From contig NZ_LYOY01000029.1 in NCBI RefSeq assembly GCF_001653515.1, forward strand, positions 496,001 to 560,000: 64,000 nucleotides of DNA, given 5' to 3'. The notes under the pieces were generated by a model. That model was not told where the DNA came from and ran no database searches. It saw only the letters and a program-made list of their open reading frames with translations. This DNA is from Streptomyces sp. ERV7 (GTDB taxonomy: Bacteria; Actinomycetota; Actinomycetes; Streptomycetales; Streptomycetaceae). The position numbers and the translations under genes are program-made. Positions 25,855 to 35,527 of this stretch are shown here, one piece after another (position 1 is the stretch's first letter; the number at the start of each line of letters is the position of its first letter).

Positions 25855-27130
25855 ATGGTGACACGCATCAGGGCGGGACTGCTCGCCGGTGGCCGGGGGT
25901 TCGGCCTGGCGACGAGCTCGATGGCCGTCGGGATCCTCCTGTTCACCCTGACCGTCGTCTCGATCTCCTTGATCCCGATCGGCGTCGGTGTCATCACCAC
26001 CCCGGCCGCGCTCGACGCGGTACGGGCGTACGCCAACCGGCGCCGCTCCCTCGCCCAGGAGTGGCTGGGGATGGAGATCGCCGTGCCGTACCGCTCGCTC
26101 CCCCGCGAGCAGCGGGCCGGGCTGCCCGGCGCGGTCGAGCGGTGCGGGCTGCTCCTGAAGGACCCGGCGACCTGGCGCGACCTGGAGTGGCTGTTCGCCG
26201 ACATGACGGCGGGCGCCCTCATCGCCGTGCTGGCGCCCGCGCTGCTCCTCTACAGCGTCTGGGGCACGGTGCTGGCGGCGGGCGTCTGGGAGCCGATCGA
26301 CAACGCGGGCGGCGGCCTGTGGTTCACCTTCGTCCACATCACCTCGCAGTCCACGGCCAATCTGGCGGCCGTCCTCGGTTTCGTGTACGCCTTCATCGGC
26401 CTGTTCGTGAACCCGGCCCTGATCCGGGCCGACTTCGCCATCGCCAGGTCGCTGCTCTCCCCCACCCGCGAGCAGGCGCTCGCCCTGCGGGTGGAGCGTC
26501 TGACCGAGACGCGGCACGACGCCGTGGACAGCTCGGCCGCCGAGCTGCGCCGCATCGAGCGCGATCTGCACGACGGGGCGCAGGCGCGGCTCGTCGCCGT
26601 GGGGATGAGCCTGGGCACGGTCGAGGCGCTGATCGAGAAGGACCCCGCGCAGGCCAAGGCGCTGCTCGCCAAGGCGCGCGAGTCCTCGGCCGAGGCGCTG
26701 ACCGAACTGCGCGACCTGGTCCGGGGCATCCACCCGCCGGTCCTCGCCGAGCGGGGCCTGGGGGACGCGGTGCGCGCCCTCGCGCTGCGGCTGCCGCTGC
26801 CGGTCGAGGTGGACGTGGCGCTGCCCGCCGGGCGTGCCGAGGCGCCGGTCGAGTCGGCCGCGTACTTCGCGGTCAGCGAGCTCCTCACCAACGCGGTCAA
26901 GCACGCCGGGGCCGACCGGATCTGGGTCGACCTCAGCTACGAGAACCGGGCGCTGCGCATCTCGGTCACGGACGACGGGCGGGGCGGGGCACGGGGCACG
27001 GGTGGGCGGCGGGTCCGGGCTGAGCGGCCTGGAGCGGCGACTGGGTACATTCGACGGCGTCCTGGCCGTCAGCAGTCCCGTGGGCGGCCCCACCATGGTG
27101 ACCATGGAGATTCCTTGCGCGTTGTCCTAG
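25855..27130 (+). pseudogene. Sensor histidine kinase (NarX/DesK type), frameshifted near its ATP lid
   Basis: The N-terminus has membrane segments at about 15-50 and 115-180 with a sensor_PF13796-like layout. The H-box ERDLHDGAQARLVAVG lies near 237 and the N-box SELLTNAVKHAGADR near 345. The frame is normal to ISVTDDGRGGA, then breaks at 26985-27010. The expected GGGSGLSGLERRLGTFDG and MVTMEIPCALS-stop (27130) are encoded one frame over. One extra G in the GGGTGGGCGGCGGG run would explain it. Without correction the frame reads on into the response regulator. This may be a sequencing error or a genuine loss; the original stop overlaps the regulator start by 16 bases, the usual coupled pair. 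Confidence 0.8.
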
Positions 27131-27762
27131 CCGAAGATCTCTTCCTGCTCCGCGACGGGCTCGTACGGCTTCTGGAGGCGTACGACTTCGAGATAGTCGC
27201 GGCGGTCGAGAGCGGGCCCGAACTGACCAGGGCGCTGGCCGAGTCGGCCCCGGACGTGGCGGTCGTCGACGTACGGCTGCCGCCCACGCACACCGACGAG
27301 GGCCTGCAGTGCGCGCTGGCCGCGCGGCGGGCCCGGCCGGGGCTGCCGGTCCTGGTCCTGTCGCAGCACGTGGAGCAGTTGTACGCGCGCGAGCTGCTGG
27401 CCGACGGGAACGGCGGGATCGGCTATCTGCTGAAGGACCGCGTCTTCGACGCGGAGCAGTTCGTGGACGCGGTGCGGCGGGTGGCGGGGGGCGGCACGGC
27501 GATGGATCCGCAGGTGATCTCGCAGCTGCTGTCCCGCAAGGTGCGGGAGTCGCCGGTGGCCGGGCTCACTCCGCGTGAACTGGAGGTCATGGAGCTGATG
27601 GCCCAGGGGCGGTCCAACGCGGCGATCGCCCAGCAGCTGGTGGTGACGGAGCGGGCGATCGCCAAGCACACGTCCAACATCTTCGCGAAGCTGGGGCTGC
27701 CGGTCTCCGACGACGACAACCGGCGGGTGCTGGCGGTGCTGGCTTATCTGGAGCGGGGCTGA
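27115..27762 (+). CDS. NarL/FixJ-family response regulator
   Basis: A 215-residue regulator. The receiver domain starts RVVLAEDLFLLRDGLVRLLE, with the phospho-acceptor Asp in VAVVDVRLPPTHTDEG and the switch Lys in IGYLLKDRVFD. The LuxR-type HTH near 150-205 reads LTPRELEVMELMAQGRSNAA and AKHTSNIFAKLGL. The only plausible start is the TTG at 27115, lying inside the last codons of the kinase (16-base overlap), which implies translational coupling. The partner kinase is frameshifted in this sequence. Confidence 0.88.
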   Translation: MRVVLAEDLFLLRDGLVRLLEAYDFEIVAAVESGPELTRALAESAPDVAVVDVRLPPTHTDEGLQCALAARRARPGLPVLVLSQHVEQLYARELLADGNGGIGYLLKDRVFDAEQFVDAVRRVAGGGTAMDPQVISQLLSRKVRESPVAGLTPRELEVMELMAQGRSNAAIAQQLVVTERAIAKHTSNIFAKLGLPVSDDDNRRVLAVLAYLERG

Positions 27763-27785
27763 ACGCTTCGCGGGTGCGGTGCGTG

Positions 27786-27833
27786 CCGGGCGTCGGGGCG
27801 CAGGCGGGGGTTCAAAGACAGGTTCTGAGGGGC
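27786..27833. repeat. Half copy of a dispersed inverted-repeat element
   Basis: These 48 bases match 50904-50951 with five mismatches; the first 28 (CCGGGCGTCGGGGCGCAGGC followed by GGGGGTTC) are identical. Only the right half is present here, without the left arm of the inverted repeat at 50856-50946. It lies in the 170-base gap before the methyltransferase gene, which otherwise holds nothing recognisable. Confidence 0.8.
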
Positions 27834-27932
27834 AGCCCGGGGCGCGAGGGGCTCCACGGACGGCCCCCAGCCCCGTCGTCCACGCGTGGATGGCGCGGGA
27901 CGCGCCCCCCGGCGGGTTAGCCTGGCCGGACC

Positions 27933-29087
27933 ATGAACCCTGTGACCACGCCCTGGGGCGAGTACGAGCTGACCCGTTTTCCCGAGGACCCGCGCGACCA
28001 GCTGCGGGCCTGGGACGCCGCCGACGAGTATCTGCTGCGGCACCTGGAGAACACGGACCTCTCGGGGGCCGTGGTCGCCCTCGGTGACCGGTGGGGCGCC
28101 CTGACCACCGCCCTCGCGGCCCGGGGCGCGGGCTCGCTCACCCAGATCAGCGAGTCCTTCCTCGGCCAGGAGGCGACCCGGGCGAACCTGGCGCGGGCGG
28201 GGGTGGCGGAGGACGCCGTCACACTGCTCTCCACCCACGACGAGCCGCCCGCCCGGGTGGACGTGCTGCTGGTGCGCGTACCGAAGAGCCTGGCCCTCCT
28301 GGAGGACCAGCTGCACCGGCTCGCGCCCGCCGTGCACGCGGGCACCGTGGTCGTCGGCACCGGCATGGTGAAGGACATCCACACCTCCACGCTCAACCTC
28401 TTCGAGCGGCTCCTCGGCCCGACGAAGACCTCGCTGGCCGAGAAGAAGGCCCGGCTGATCTTCTGCGAGCCGGACCCGCAGCGGGCCCGGCCGGTGAACC
28501 CGTGGCCGCTGACGTACTCCCTGGAGATGGGCATCGGCCCGGCCTCCGGGCTCGCCGTCACCAACTACGCGGGCGTGTTCTGCGCCGACCGCCTCGACAT
28601 CGGCACCCGCTTCCTGCTCCAGCACATGCCCACGCGTACGGGCCCGGACCGGGTCATCGACCTCGGCTGCGGCAACGGCATCGTGGGGACGGCGGCGGCG
28701 CTCGCCAACCCCGCGGCGAACGTGGTGTTCACCGACGAGTCGCACCAGGCGATCGCCTCGGCGCGGGCCACCTTCCGGCTCTGCGCGGGCGCGGCCCGCG
28801 AGGCCGACGCCGAGTTCCGCCTGGGTGACGGGCTGAGCGGGTTCCCGCCGGGCACGGCCGACCTGGTGCTCAACAACCCGCCGTTCCACACCCATCAGGC
28901 CACCACGGACCGCACCTCCACGCGGATGTTCACGGACGCGCGCGAAGCGCTGCGCCCGGGCGGCGAGTTGTGGGTGGTCGGCAACCGGCACCTGGGCTAC
29001 CACCTCAAGCTGGAGCGGCTCTTCGGCAACAGCGAACTCATCGCCAGCGACCCGAAGTTCGTCGTGCTGCGCGCGGTCAAGCGCTGA
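27933..29087 (+). CDS. RlmG/RsmC-like rRNA (guanine-N2) methyltransferase
   Basis: A 384-residue two-domain protein. The N-terminal half is a degenerate methyltransferase-like domain (GAVVALGDRWGALTTALAAR). The C-terminal half is a Rossmann methyltransferase with the SAM motif VIDLGCGNGIVGTAAAL near 246 and the catalytic motif VLNNPPFHTHQ near 312, typical of N2-guanine methylation in RsmC/RlmG proteins. It probably modifies 23S or 16S rRNA; the site is not assignable. It is monocistronic between the two-component genes and the DUF1996 gene. Confidence 0.85.
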   Translation: MNPVTTPWGEYELTRFPEDPRDQLRAWDAADEYLLRHLENTDLSGAVVALGDRWGALTTALAARGAGSLTQISESFLGQEATRANLARAGVAEDAVTLLSTHDEPPARVDVLLVRVPKSLALLEDQLHRLAPAVHAGTVVVGTGMVKDIHTSTLNLFERLLGPTKTSLAEKKARLIFCEPDPQRARPVNPWPLTYSLEMGIGPASGLAVTNYAGVFCADRLDIGTRFLLQHMPTRTGPDRVIDLGCGNGIVGTAAALANPAANVVFTDESHQAIASARATFRLCAGAAREADAEFRLGDGLSGFPPGTADLVLNNPPFHTHQATTDRTSTRMFTDAREALRPGGELWVVGNRHLGYHLKLERLFGNSELIASDPKFVVLRAVKR

Positions 29088-29186
29088 CCTGTGTTCCTGG
29101 AGATACCTACGAATTAGTCGGGGCGTTGAACGCCCCACGCGCCCCATGCGTATGGAACGACGCGCTGCTTCAAGCGAAGGAGTTCC

Positions 29187-30710
29187 ATGGGACGCTCAAT
29201 ACGAAAACGGCCGACCTTCCCCCGGCGGATGACGATGGCCGCCGCGGCACTCTTCATCGGTGGGGGCGGCCTTGTCGCGGTGAATGTGTACGCCTCGGCC
29301 AGTGACGACCCGGGGAAGGCCCAGACCCGGGCCGCCCCGGTGTCGAATGTGTCGACGATCGACTGCCCGGATGTGTCCAACAGTCTCCCGGACGTGCCGG
29401 ATTCGGCCCGCCCCGAGGTGGACCGGGAGCTGGCCGCCATTGATACGCAGATCACCGACGCATACGAGAAGTTCGCCTCGAACAAAGACCGTGTCGACCG
29501 GGATCCCGGCTATGCCCAACAGGCTGTACTGGATCCGCTGAAGGACAAGCGGACGGCGTCGCTCGACCGGATCACGGTGGCCGTCGGCCGCAGTGGCGGG
29601 CAGCGGCCGCAGGCCATGCAGGGGCTCGCACCCTGCACCCTGCGCGCGGATGACAACGGCACGGGCGGCCAGGGAACCGGCCAGGCGGCCGGGCAGATTC
29701 AGGGTCAGAACCAGCAGCAGGGCCAGGGGCAATGGCCTGGTCAGGACCAGAACCAAGGCCAGAACCAGGGCCAGAACCAAAGTCAGGGCCAGGGACAGAA
29801 CCAGGGCCAGGGCCAGAACGTCGGCAACGGCCCCTCGAAGAGGGACTTCGTCGACATCCGGTCCGTACGGCCGAACGTTCAAGCCCCCCGCACCCAGCGC
29901 AACGGCTCGACGGGGCTCTTCACCAGCAGCTGCGGCGTGAACCAGAACGCCAAACGGAACCCCGACAACGTCATCGTCGCGCCCGGTGTGAGCAATGGCG
30001 CCCACCATATGCACGACTATGTCGGAAACCAGGCGAACGACGCCTTCGCCAGCGACGCCGATCTGGCCAATGGCGGTACGAGCTGCCGCAATCAGGGCGA
30101 CAAGTCCACGTATTACTGGCCCGTGGTGCGTCTGCAGAACGGCCAGAACGAGAACGACGCCAACGCGGACGGCGGCGGCAAGGACAAGAACGTCGGAAAG
30201 ATCCAGACGCCCGTCCAGGTCACCATCAAGTTCGCCGGAAATCCGGTCAGCAAGGTCACCGCGATGCCGCGTTTTCTGCGGATCATCACCGGTGACGCCA
30301 AGGCCTTCACCAACGGCAACGCGAATGCCAACGCGTCCTGGAGCTGCACCGGATTCGAGAACCGCCAGCTCAAGGACAAATACCCGATCTGTCCCCAGGG
30401 CAGCAAAGTCGTCCGCACCTTCAATTTCCAGAGCTGCTGGGACGGAAAGAACACGGACAGCGCGAACCACCGGACGCACGTCGCCTTCACCGGCAGGAAC
30501 GGTGCGTGCCCGCGCGGCTTCAAGGCGATCCCGCAGTTGCAGCAGCGGATCGTGTACGCCGTGCCGCCGGGCCCCGGATTCGCCGTCGACTCGTTCCCCG
30601 AGCAGCTCCACAAGCCCGTCACCGATCACGGTGACTTCATCAACGTCTTCAGCGACTCGCTGATGAGGAAGGCGGTGACCTGCATCAACACGGGGCGCAG
30701 CTGCGCCTGA
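29187..30710 (+). CDS. Secreted DUF1996 protein with a Q/G/N-rich linker
   Basis: A 507-residue exported protein. An RRxT-type basic N-terminus and hydrophobic stretch (AAAALFIGGGGLVAVNVYA) act as signal or anchor to about 38. A helical region (75-130) is followed by a low-complexity Gln/Gly/Asn tract at about 157-214 built of GQNQ/GQGQ units, then a DUF1996 domain (220-507) with the family motif GAHHMHDYVGNQ and several Cys pairs. DUF1996 occurs in fungal and actinobacterial secreted proteins of unknown function. GAAGGAG precedes the ATG by six bases. A small GGGGCG...CGCCCC hairpin (29120-29136) precedes it and a strong terminator follows. Confidence 0.85.
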   Translation: MGRSIRKRPTFPRRMTMAAAALFIGGGGLVAVNVYASASDDPGKAQTRAAPVSNVSTIDCPDVSNSLPDVPDSARPEVDRELAAIDTQITDAYEKFASNKDRVDRDPGYAQQAVLDPLKDKRTASLDRITVAVGRSGGQRPQAMQGLAPCTLRADDNGTGGQGTGQAAGQIQGQNQQQGQGQWPGQDQNQGQNQGQNQSQGQGQNQGQGQNVGNGPSKRDFVDIRSVRPNVQAPRTQRNGSTGLFTSSCGVNQNAKRNPDNVIVAPGVSNGAHHMHDYVGNQANDAFASDADLANGGTSCRNQGDKSTYYWPVVRLQNGQNENDANADGGGKDKNVGKIQTPVQVTIKFAGNPVSKVTAMPRFLRIITGDAKAFTNGNANANASWSCTGFENRQLKDKYPICPQGSKVVRTFNFQSCWDGKNTDSANHRTHVAFTGRNGACPRGFKAIPQLQQRIVYAVPPGPGFAVDSFPEQLHKPVTDHGDFINVFSDSLMRKAVTCINTGRSCA

Positions 30711-30754
30711 CAGCCAGGGCGCGCACGCGCCTGGAAACCCGCTCCCCCTGATTG

Positions 30755-30784
30755 GCTCCCCCGGGTCACCCCACCCGGGGGAGC
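30755..30784. terminator. Bidirectional terminator
   Basis: A perfect 12-bp stem (GCTCCCCCGGGT with its complement at 30773-30784) on a 6-base loop between the convergent DUF1996 and lipoprotein genes. Confidence 0.75.
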
Positions 30785-30797
30785 ATCCCCTGCGCGG

Positions 30798-31193
30798 TCA
30801 GCTCATGTGGTGGTGTCCGGAATGGTTGGTCCCGGTCTCGACACTCCCACCGAGCCGGCCGCGCAGCGCGTTGACCACGTTCTCGTCGCCGACGGCGACC
30901 CACTTGCGGCCCACCAGATAGGCGCCGCCGTAGTCCTTGGCGCCGTTGATCCACTCCCGCTGGCCGCGGTCCGTGGCGAAGGTCGCCAGGACGTAGCGGC
31001 CGTCCGCGGTGTCGCAGTTGGCCTGCCGCAGCTCGGCCGCGTTGGTGGAGATCTTCGGCTTGCAGGCGGCCTGGGCCGCGATCTGTTCGAGGGTTCCGCC
31101 GGCTGTCTTCGGCGCGTCGTGGCCGCCCCCGCCGCAGCCCGCGGCTAGGGTCACGACCGCGGCCGCCAGGGCCGTTCGTACAAGGGTGCGCAT
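30798..31193 (-). CDS. Small secreted lipoprotein with a His-rich tail
   Basis: A 131-residue lipoprotein. The signal peptide ends in the lipobox LAAGC (Cys20), followed by a Gly-rich linker. The mature domain (about 30-120) has two further Cys (ACKPKI and ANCDTADG) that may form a disulfide, and a REWINGAKDYGGAYLVGRKW core. The tail ends NHSGHHHMS, which could bind a metal. Homologous small lipoproteins occur in streptomycetes but I know of no function. The start at 31193 is a Met with a basic MRTLVRTAL leader. It is divergent from the GH89 gene. Confidence 0.75.
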   Translation of the reverse strand: MRTLVRTALAAAVVTLAAGCGGGGHDAPKTAGGTLEQIAAQAACKPKISTNAAELRQANCDTADGRYVLATFATDRGQREWINGAKDYGGAYLVGRKWVAVGDENVVNALRGRLGGSVETGTNHSGHHHMS

Positions 31194-31335
31194 ACCTCCA
31201 TCGTGCCTTCAACCACCCCCTTCCCGTGGGCATTTGGCCATTTCAGTGGCCCCGTTGCCCGATACCCGCCCCGCCGTTAACGTGCGCTCCGCACGCGCCT
31301 GTTGTCACCCCAGCGACACGAGGAGCGTCGAGCCC

Positions 31336-33843
31336 ATGGCCGAGCAGTCGAGCCCTTCGAACCCTTCCAGACGTACGGTGCTGAGCACCGCGGGAGCCGT
31401 CGGCGCCGGGGCCGCCGTCGGGGTGGTGACTCCCGCGCACGCGGCCCCGGCACCCTCCGCGGTTGCACCCCCGCTTGACACCGGGCCCGCCCGGGACGCG
31501 CTCGTGCGGCTGCTGCCCGGGCACGCCGACCAGGTGCGGCTGACCGCGCTGCCCGACGGCGGCCCCGACCGCTTCCGGGTGACCGGTTCGGGCGGGCGCG
31601 TCGAGATCGCCGCCACCGGCCCGGCCACCGCCCTGACCGGGCTGCACTGGTACCTCAAGTACACCTGCAAAGCCCATCTGACCTGGGCGGGGAGCCAACT
31701 GGACCTGCCGGGTCGGCTGCCCGCGCCCGAGCGGCCGGTGGAGCGCGCCGCCACCGTCCCGCACCGGTTCGCCCTCAACGACACCCACGACGGCTACACC
31801 GGCCCGTACGCCGACTGGCCGCGCTGGGAGCGGCTGATCGACGTGCTGGCGCTGCACGGCTGCAACGAGGTACTGGTGACGCCCGGTCAGGAAGCCGTCT
31901 ACCACCGGCTGTTGCTCGATTTCGGGTACACCGACGAGGAGGCCCGCGCCTGGCTGCCCGCCCCCTCGCACCAGCCGTGGTGGCTGCTGCAGAACATGAG
32001 CGGATACGGCGGCCCGCTCTCCCCCGCCCTGGTCGAGCGGCGCGCCGAGCTGGGCGCGCGGGTCACCGCCCGGCTGCGCGAGCTGGGGATGCGGCCGGTG
32101 CTGCCGGGCTACTTCGGGACGGTCCCGGACGGCTTCCCCGACCGGAATCCGGGCGCCCGGGTGGTGCCGCAGGGCGGCTGGAACGGGCTGCGGCGCCCGG
32201 ACTGGCTCGACCCGCGCACGGAGGTGTTCCCGCAGGTCGCGGCCGCCTTCTACCGCCACCAGGAGGAGCTGTTCGGCGAGGCGCGGTACGTCAAGATGGA
32301 TCTGCTGCACGAGGGCGGCACCCCGGGCGACGTGCCGGTCGCCGACGCCGCCCGGGCCGTCGAGAAGGCCCTGCACACCGCCCGGCCCGGAGCCACCTGG
32401 GTGATACTCGGCTGGCAGAACAACCCCCGCCCGGACGTCCTGGCCGCCGTCGACAAGTCCCGGATCCTGATCGTCGACGGCCTCTCCGACCTCGCCACGG
32501 TCACCGACCGCGAGAAGGACTGGGGCGGCGCGCCGTACGCCTTCGGCACCATCCCCAACTTCGGCGGCCGCACCACGCTCGGCGCCAACACCCACCGCTG
32601 GACGGGGAAGTTCACCGAGTGGCGCGACCGGCCGGGCAGCACCCTGGCCGGCACCGCGTACATGCCGGAGTCCGCCGAGCGCGACCCCGCCGCCTTCGAG
32701 CTGTTCAGCGAGCTCGCCTGGCGGGCCGAGCCGGTGGACCGCGAGGACTGGTTCCGTACGTACGCGGACGTGCGCTACGGGCGCGAGGACGGCCACGCGC
32801 GCGAGGCGTTCGCCGCGCTCGCCGCCACCGCCTACCGGCTGACCACCGCCGACGGGCGGCCCGTCGACTCGCTCTTCACCCGGCGGCCCTCGGTCACCGC
32901 CTCCGTCACCACCGCCTTCGAGTCGGCCCGCTTCGACCGGGCCTTCGCCGAACTGCTGGCCGTACGGCCCTCGCTGCGCGGCTCGGACGCCTACGCGTAC
33001 GACCTCACCGATATCGCCCGCCAGGCGCTCGCCGACCGCTCGCGGCTGCTGCTGCCGCAGCTGCGGACCGCCTACCAGGGCAAGGACCGGGCCGCCTTCG
33101 GGGTGCTCAGCGCGCTGTGGCTGAAGCTGATGCGGCTGGCGGACGAGATGGCGGGCTGCCACCGGGCGTTCCTGCTCGGGCCCTGGCTGGAGGACGCCAA
33201 GCGGTTCGCGACGAGCCCGCAGGAGGCGCTCCGGCTGGAGTGGACGGCACGGACTCTGATCACCACCTGGGCGGACCGTCCGGCGGCGAACAACCTCAGC
33301 AACTACGCGGACCGCGACTGGCAGGGCCTGCTGACGGACCTTCACTTCCCGCAGTGGCGAGCCTACTTGGACGAGCTGGCCGACGCCCTGGCGGCCGGGC
33401 GGGCGCCCAGGGCCTTCGACTGGTACGTGGGCGAGGAGGCGTGGACGCGGGAGTCGGGCGCGTATCCGGTACGGGCGACCGGCGACCCGTACCGGACGGC
33501 CCTGCGCGTCCACGACGCCCTCGCGAGCGCCCCCTACCAGGGGGCCGTGACCGTCACCGCCGACCCCGTGAGCTTCACGCCCGGCTCCACCGGCACGGTG
33601 ACGGCGGTGCTGCGCAATCTCAACGGGCTGCGGGCGACCGGCCGCGTCGACTTCGCGCTCAGCGGGCTCGACGCCGAGCCGGAGGGCGCCACGCGTCTGC
33701 GGCACATCCCGGCGGCGGGCGAGGGCTCGGTGCGCTGGCGGGTGCCCCCCGTCACGCTTCACCCTCCCGCATCGGCACCCGCACGCCCCGCTCGTCCGCG
33801 ACCGACTCCGCGATGTCGTATCCGGCGTCGACGTGCCGGATGA
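31336..33843 (+). CDS. Secreted GH89 alpha-N-acetylglucosaminidase, 3'-truncated
   Basis: An 835-codon frame whose first ~805 residues match NAGLU-type GH89 enzymes. A Tat-like signal ([20 protein letters not shown]) is followed by a small N-terminal domain, a TIM barrel ([32 protein letters not shown] with a likely catalytic Glu; [11 protein letters not shown]) and a helical domain to about 720. A beta-sandwich ([19 protein letters not shown]) begins near 731 and breaks off at about 33750. The last ~30 codons are antisense to the 3' end of hutU and are Pro/Arg-rich nonsense. The catalytic part is intact; the C-terminal accessory region has been cut. It would release alpha-linked terminal GlcNAc outside the cell. 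GAGGAG lies about 11 bases before the ATG. Confidence 0.82.
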   Translation: MAEQSSPSNPSRRTVLSTAGAVGAGAAVGVVTPAHAAPAPSAVAPPLDTGPARDALVRLLPGHADQVRLTALPDGGPDRFRVTGSGGRVEIAATGPATALTGLHWYLKYTCKAHLTWAGSQLDLPGRLPAPERPVERAATVPHRFALNDTHDGYTGPYADWPRWERLIDVLALHGCNEVLVTPGQEAVYHRLLLDFGYTDEEARAWLPAPSHQPWWLLQNMSGYGGPLSPALVERRAELGARVTARLRELGMRPVLPGYFGTVPDGFPDRNPGARVVPQGGWNGLRRPDWLDPRTEVFPQVAAAFYRHQEELFGEARYVKMDLLHEGGTPGDVPVADAARAVEKALHTARPGATWVILGWQNNPRPDVLAAVDKSRILIVDGLSDLATVTDREKDWGGAPYAFGTIPNFGGRTTLGANTHRWTGKFTEWRDRPGSTLAGTAYMPESAERDPAAFELFSELAWRAEPVDREDWFRTYADVRYGREDGHAREAFAALAATAYRLTTADGRPVDSLFTRRPSVTASVTTAFESARFDRAFAELLAVRPSLRGSDAYAYDLTDIARQALADRSRLLLPQLRTAYQGKDRAAFGVLSALWLKLMRLADEMAGCHRAFLLGPWLEDAKRFATSPQEALRLEWTARTLITTWADRPAANNLSNYADRDWQGLLTDLHFPQWRAYLDELADALAAGRAPRAFDWYVGEEAWTRESGAYPVRATGDPYRTALRVHDALASAPYQGAVTVTADPVSFTPGSTGTVTAVLRNLNGLRATGRVDFALSGLDAEPEGATRLRHIPAAGEGSVRWRVPPVTLHPPASAPARPARPRPTPRCRIRRRRAG

Positions 33844-35413
33844 CGCCCATCCCGGGGTCGTTCGTCAGTACGCGGCGGATCTTCTCGCCCGCCAGCGCCG
33901 TGCCGTCGGCCACCGTGACCTGGCCCGCGTGGATGGAGCGGCCCATGCCGACGCCGCCGCCGTGGTGCAGGGAGACCCAGGACGCGCCGGAGGCGACGTT
34001 CACCATGGCGTTCAGGAGCGGCCAGTCCGCGATCGCGTCGGAGCCGTCCAGCATCGCCTCGGTCTCGCGGTACGGGGAGGCCACCGAGCCGCAGTCGAGG
34101 TGGTCGCGGCCGATGGCCAGCGGGGCCGCCAGCTCGCCGGACGCCACCATGTCGTTGAAGCGCTCGCCCGCCTTGTCCCGCTCGCCGTAGCCGAGCCAGC
34201 AGATACGCGCGGGCAGGCCCTGGAAGTGGACGCGCTCGCCCGCCATCTTGATCCAGCGGTGCAGCGACTCGTTCTCCGGGAACAGGTCCAGGATCGCCTT
34301 GTCGGTCTTGTGGATGTCGGACGCCTCGCCCGACAGCGCCGCCCAGCGGAACGGGCCCTTGCCCTCGCAGAAGAGCGGGCGGATGTACGCGGGGACGAAG
34401 CCGGGGAACGCGAACGCCCGGTCGTACCCGGCCAGCTGGGCCTCGCCGCGGATCGAGTTGCCGTAGTCGAAGACCTCGGCGCCCGCGTCCATGAAGCCGA
34501 CCATCGCCTCGACGTGCCGGGCCATGGACTCCCGGGCGCGGGTGGTGAAGCCCGCCGGGTCCTTCGCCGCGTACGCGGCCATGTCGTCGAAGTCGACGCC
34601 GACCGGCAGGTACGCCAGCGGGTCGTGCGCCGACGTCTGGTCGGTCACGATGTCGACCGGCGCACCCTCGGCCAGCATCTGCGGCAGCAGCTCCGCCGCG
34701 TTGCCGAGCAGGCCGATGGAGAGCGGCCGGCGGGCGTCGCGCGCCTCGACCGCCAGCTCAAGGGCGTGCCGCAGGTTGTCGGCCTTCACGTCGAGGTAGC
34801 GGTGCTCGATGCGGCGCTCGATGGCGCGCGGGTCGACGTCGATACAGATCGCGACGCCGTCGTTCATCGTCACGGCGAGCGGCTGCGCGCCGCCCATGCC
34901 GCCGAGCCCGGCGGTGAGCGTGATCGTCCCGGCCAGCGTCCCGTTGAACTTCTTCGCCGCCACGGCCGAGAAGGTCTCGTAGGTGCCCTGGAGGATGCCC
35001 TGGGTGCCGATGTAGATCCAGGAGCCCGCGGTCATCTGGCCGTACATGGTCAGACCCAGCTGCTCCAGGCGGCGGAACTCCTCCCAGTTCGCCCAGTCGC
35101 CCACCAGGTTGGAGTTGGCGATCAGGACGCGCGGGGCCCACTCATGGGTCTGCATCACACCGACCGGGCGGCCGGACTGGACGAGCATCGTCTCGTCCTG
35201 CTTGAGCGTGCGCAGCGTGCGCACCATCGCGTCGAAGGAGCGCCAGTCGCGCGCGGCCTTGCCGGTGCCGCCGTAGACCACGAGCTTGTCGGGGTGCTCG
35301 GCGACCTCGGGGTCGAGGTTGTTCTGGAGCATCCGAAGGGCGGCTTCCTGCTGCCATCCCAGGGTGGTCAGTTCCGTACCGCGCGGTGCCCGTACGGGGC
35401 GGGGTCCTGACAT
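33752..35413 (-). CDS. hutU: Urocanate hydratase
   Basis: A complete 553-residue urocanase, the second step of histidine degradation (urocanate to imidazolonepropionate), using tightly bound NAD+ as electrophile. Seen are the NAD-binding [18 protein letters not shown] region, [14 protein letters not shown] near the N-terminus, the conserved [11 protein letters not shown] cysteine, and the [17 protein letters not shown] signature. GAGGAGG precedes the ATG at 35413. A sigma-70-type promoter lies at 35450-35478. No hutH, hutI or hutR is inside the window. Its stop lies exactly at the suspect joint with the GH89 gene, but hutU itself is whole. Confidence 0.96.
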   Translation of the reverse strand: MSGPRPVRAPRGTELTTLGWQQEAALRMLQNNLDPEVAEHPDKLVVYGGTGKAARDWRSFDAMVRTLRTLKQDETMLVQSGRPVGVMQTHEWAPRVLIANSNLVGDWANWEEFRRLEQLGLTMYGQMTAGSWIYIGTQGILQGTYETFSAVAAKKFNGTLAGTITLTAGLGGMGGAQPLAVTMNDGVAICIDVDPRAIERRIEHRYLDVKADNLRHALELAVEARDARRPLSIGLLGNAAELLPQMLAEGAPVDIVTDQTSAHDPLAYLPVGVDFDDMAAYAAKDPAGFTTRARESMARHVEAMVGFMDAGAEVFDYGNSIRGEAQLAGYDRAFAFPGFVPAYIRPLFCEGKGPFRWAALSGEASDIHKTDKAILDLFPENESLHRWIKMAGERVHFQGLPARICWLGYGERDKAGERFNDMVASGELAAPLAIGRDHLDCGSVASPYRETEAMLDGSDAIADWPLLNAMVNVASGASWVSLHHGGGVGMGRSIHAGQVTVADGTALAGEKIRRVLTNDPGMGVIRHVDAGYDIAESVADERGVRVPMREGEA

Positions 35414-35449
35414 GGCGAGGCCTCCTCACGACGTGACTCAGATATTCAC

Positions 35450-35478
35450 ATCCTGTCTTTCTGAATAGAACTAGTCAA
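35450..35478 (-). promoter_or_regulatory. HrdB-type promoter of hutU
   Basis: Read on the minus strand, TTGACT (35478-35473), a 17-base spacer and CAGGAT (35455-35450). Both boxes fit the streptomycete vegetative consensus. The predicted start of transcription is near 35443, about 30 bases before the hutU ATG, in an unusually AT-rich stretch. Confidence 0.65.
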
Positions 35479-35527
35479 TACCTTGGTACGTCTGCGCGTC
35501 GGCGCACCTGGTGCTTGGCTGGATTCC

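Noticed and set aside
25855..27762. A natural kinase-response regulator hybrid protein
   Set aside because: The kinase's proper C-terminal ATP-lid and stop exist one frame over and end at 27130, overlapping a normal TTG-started regulator. The single frame arises from a one-base shift.
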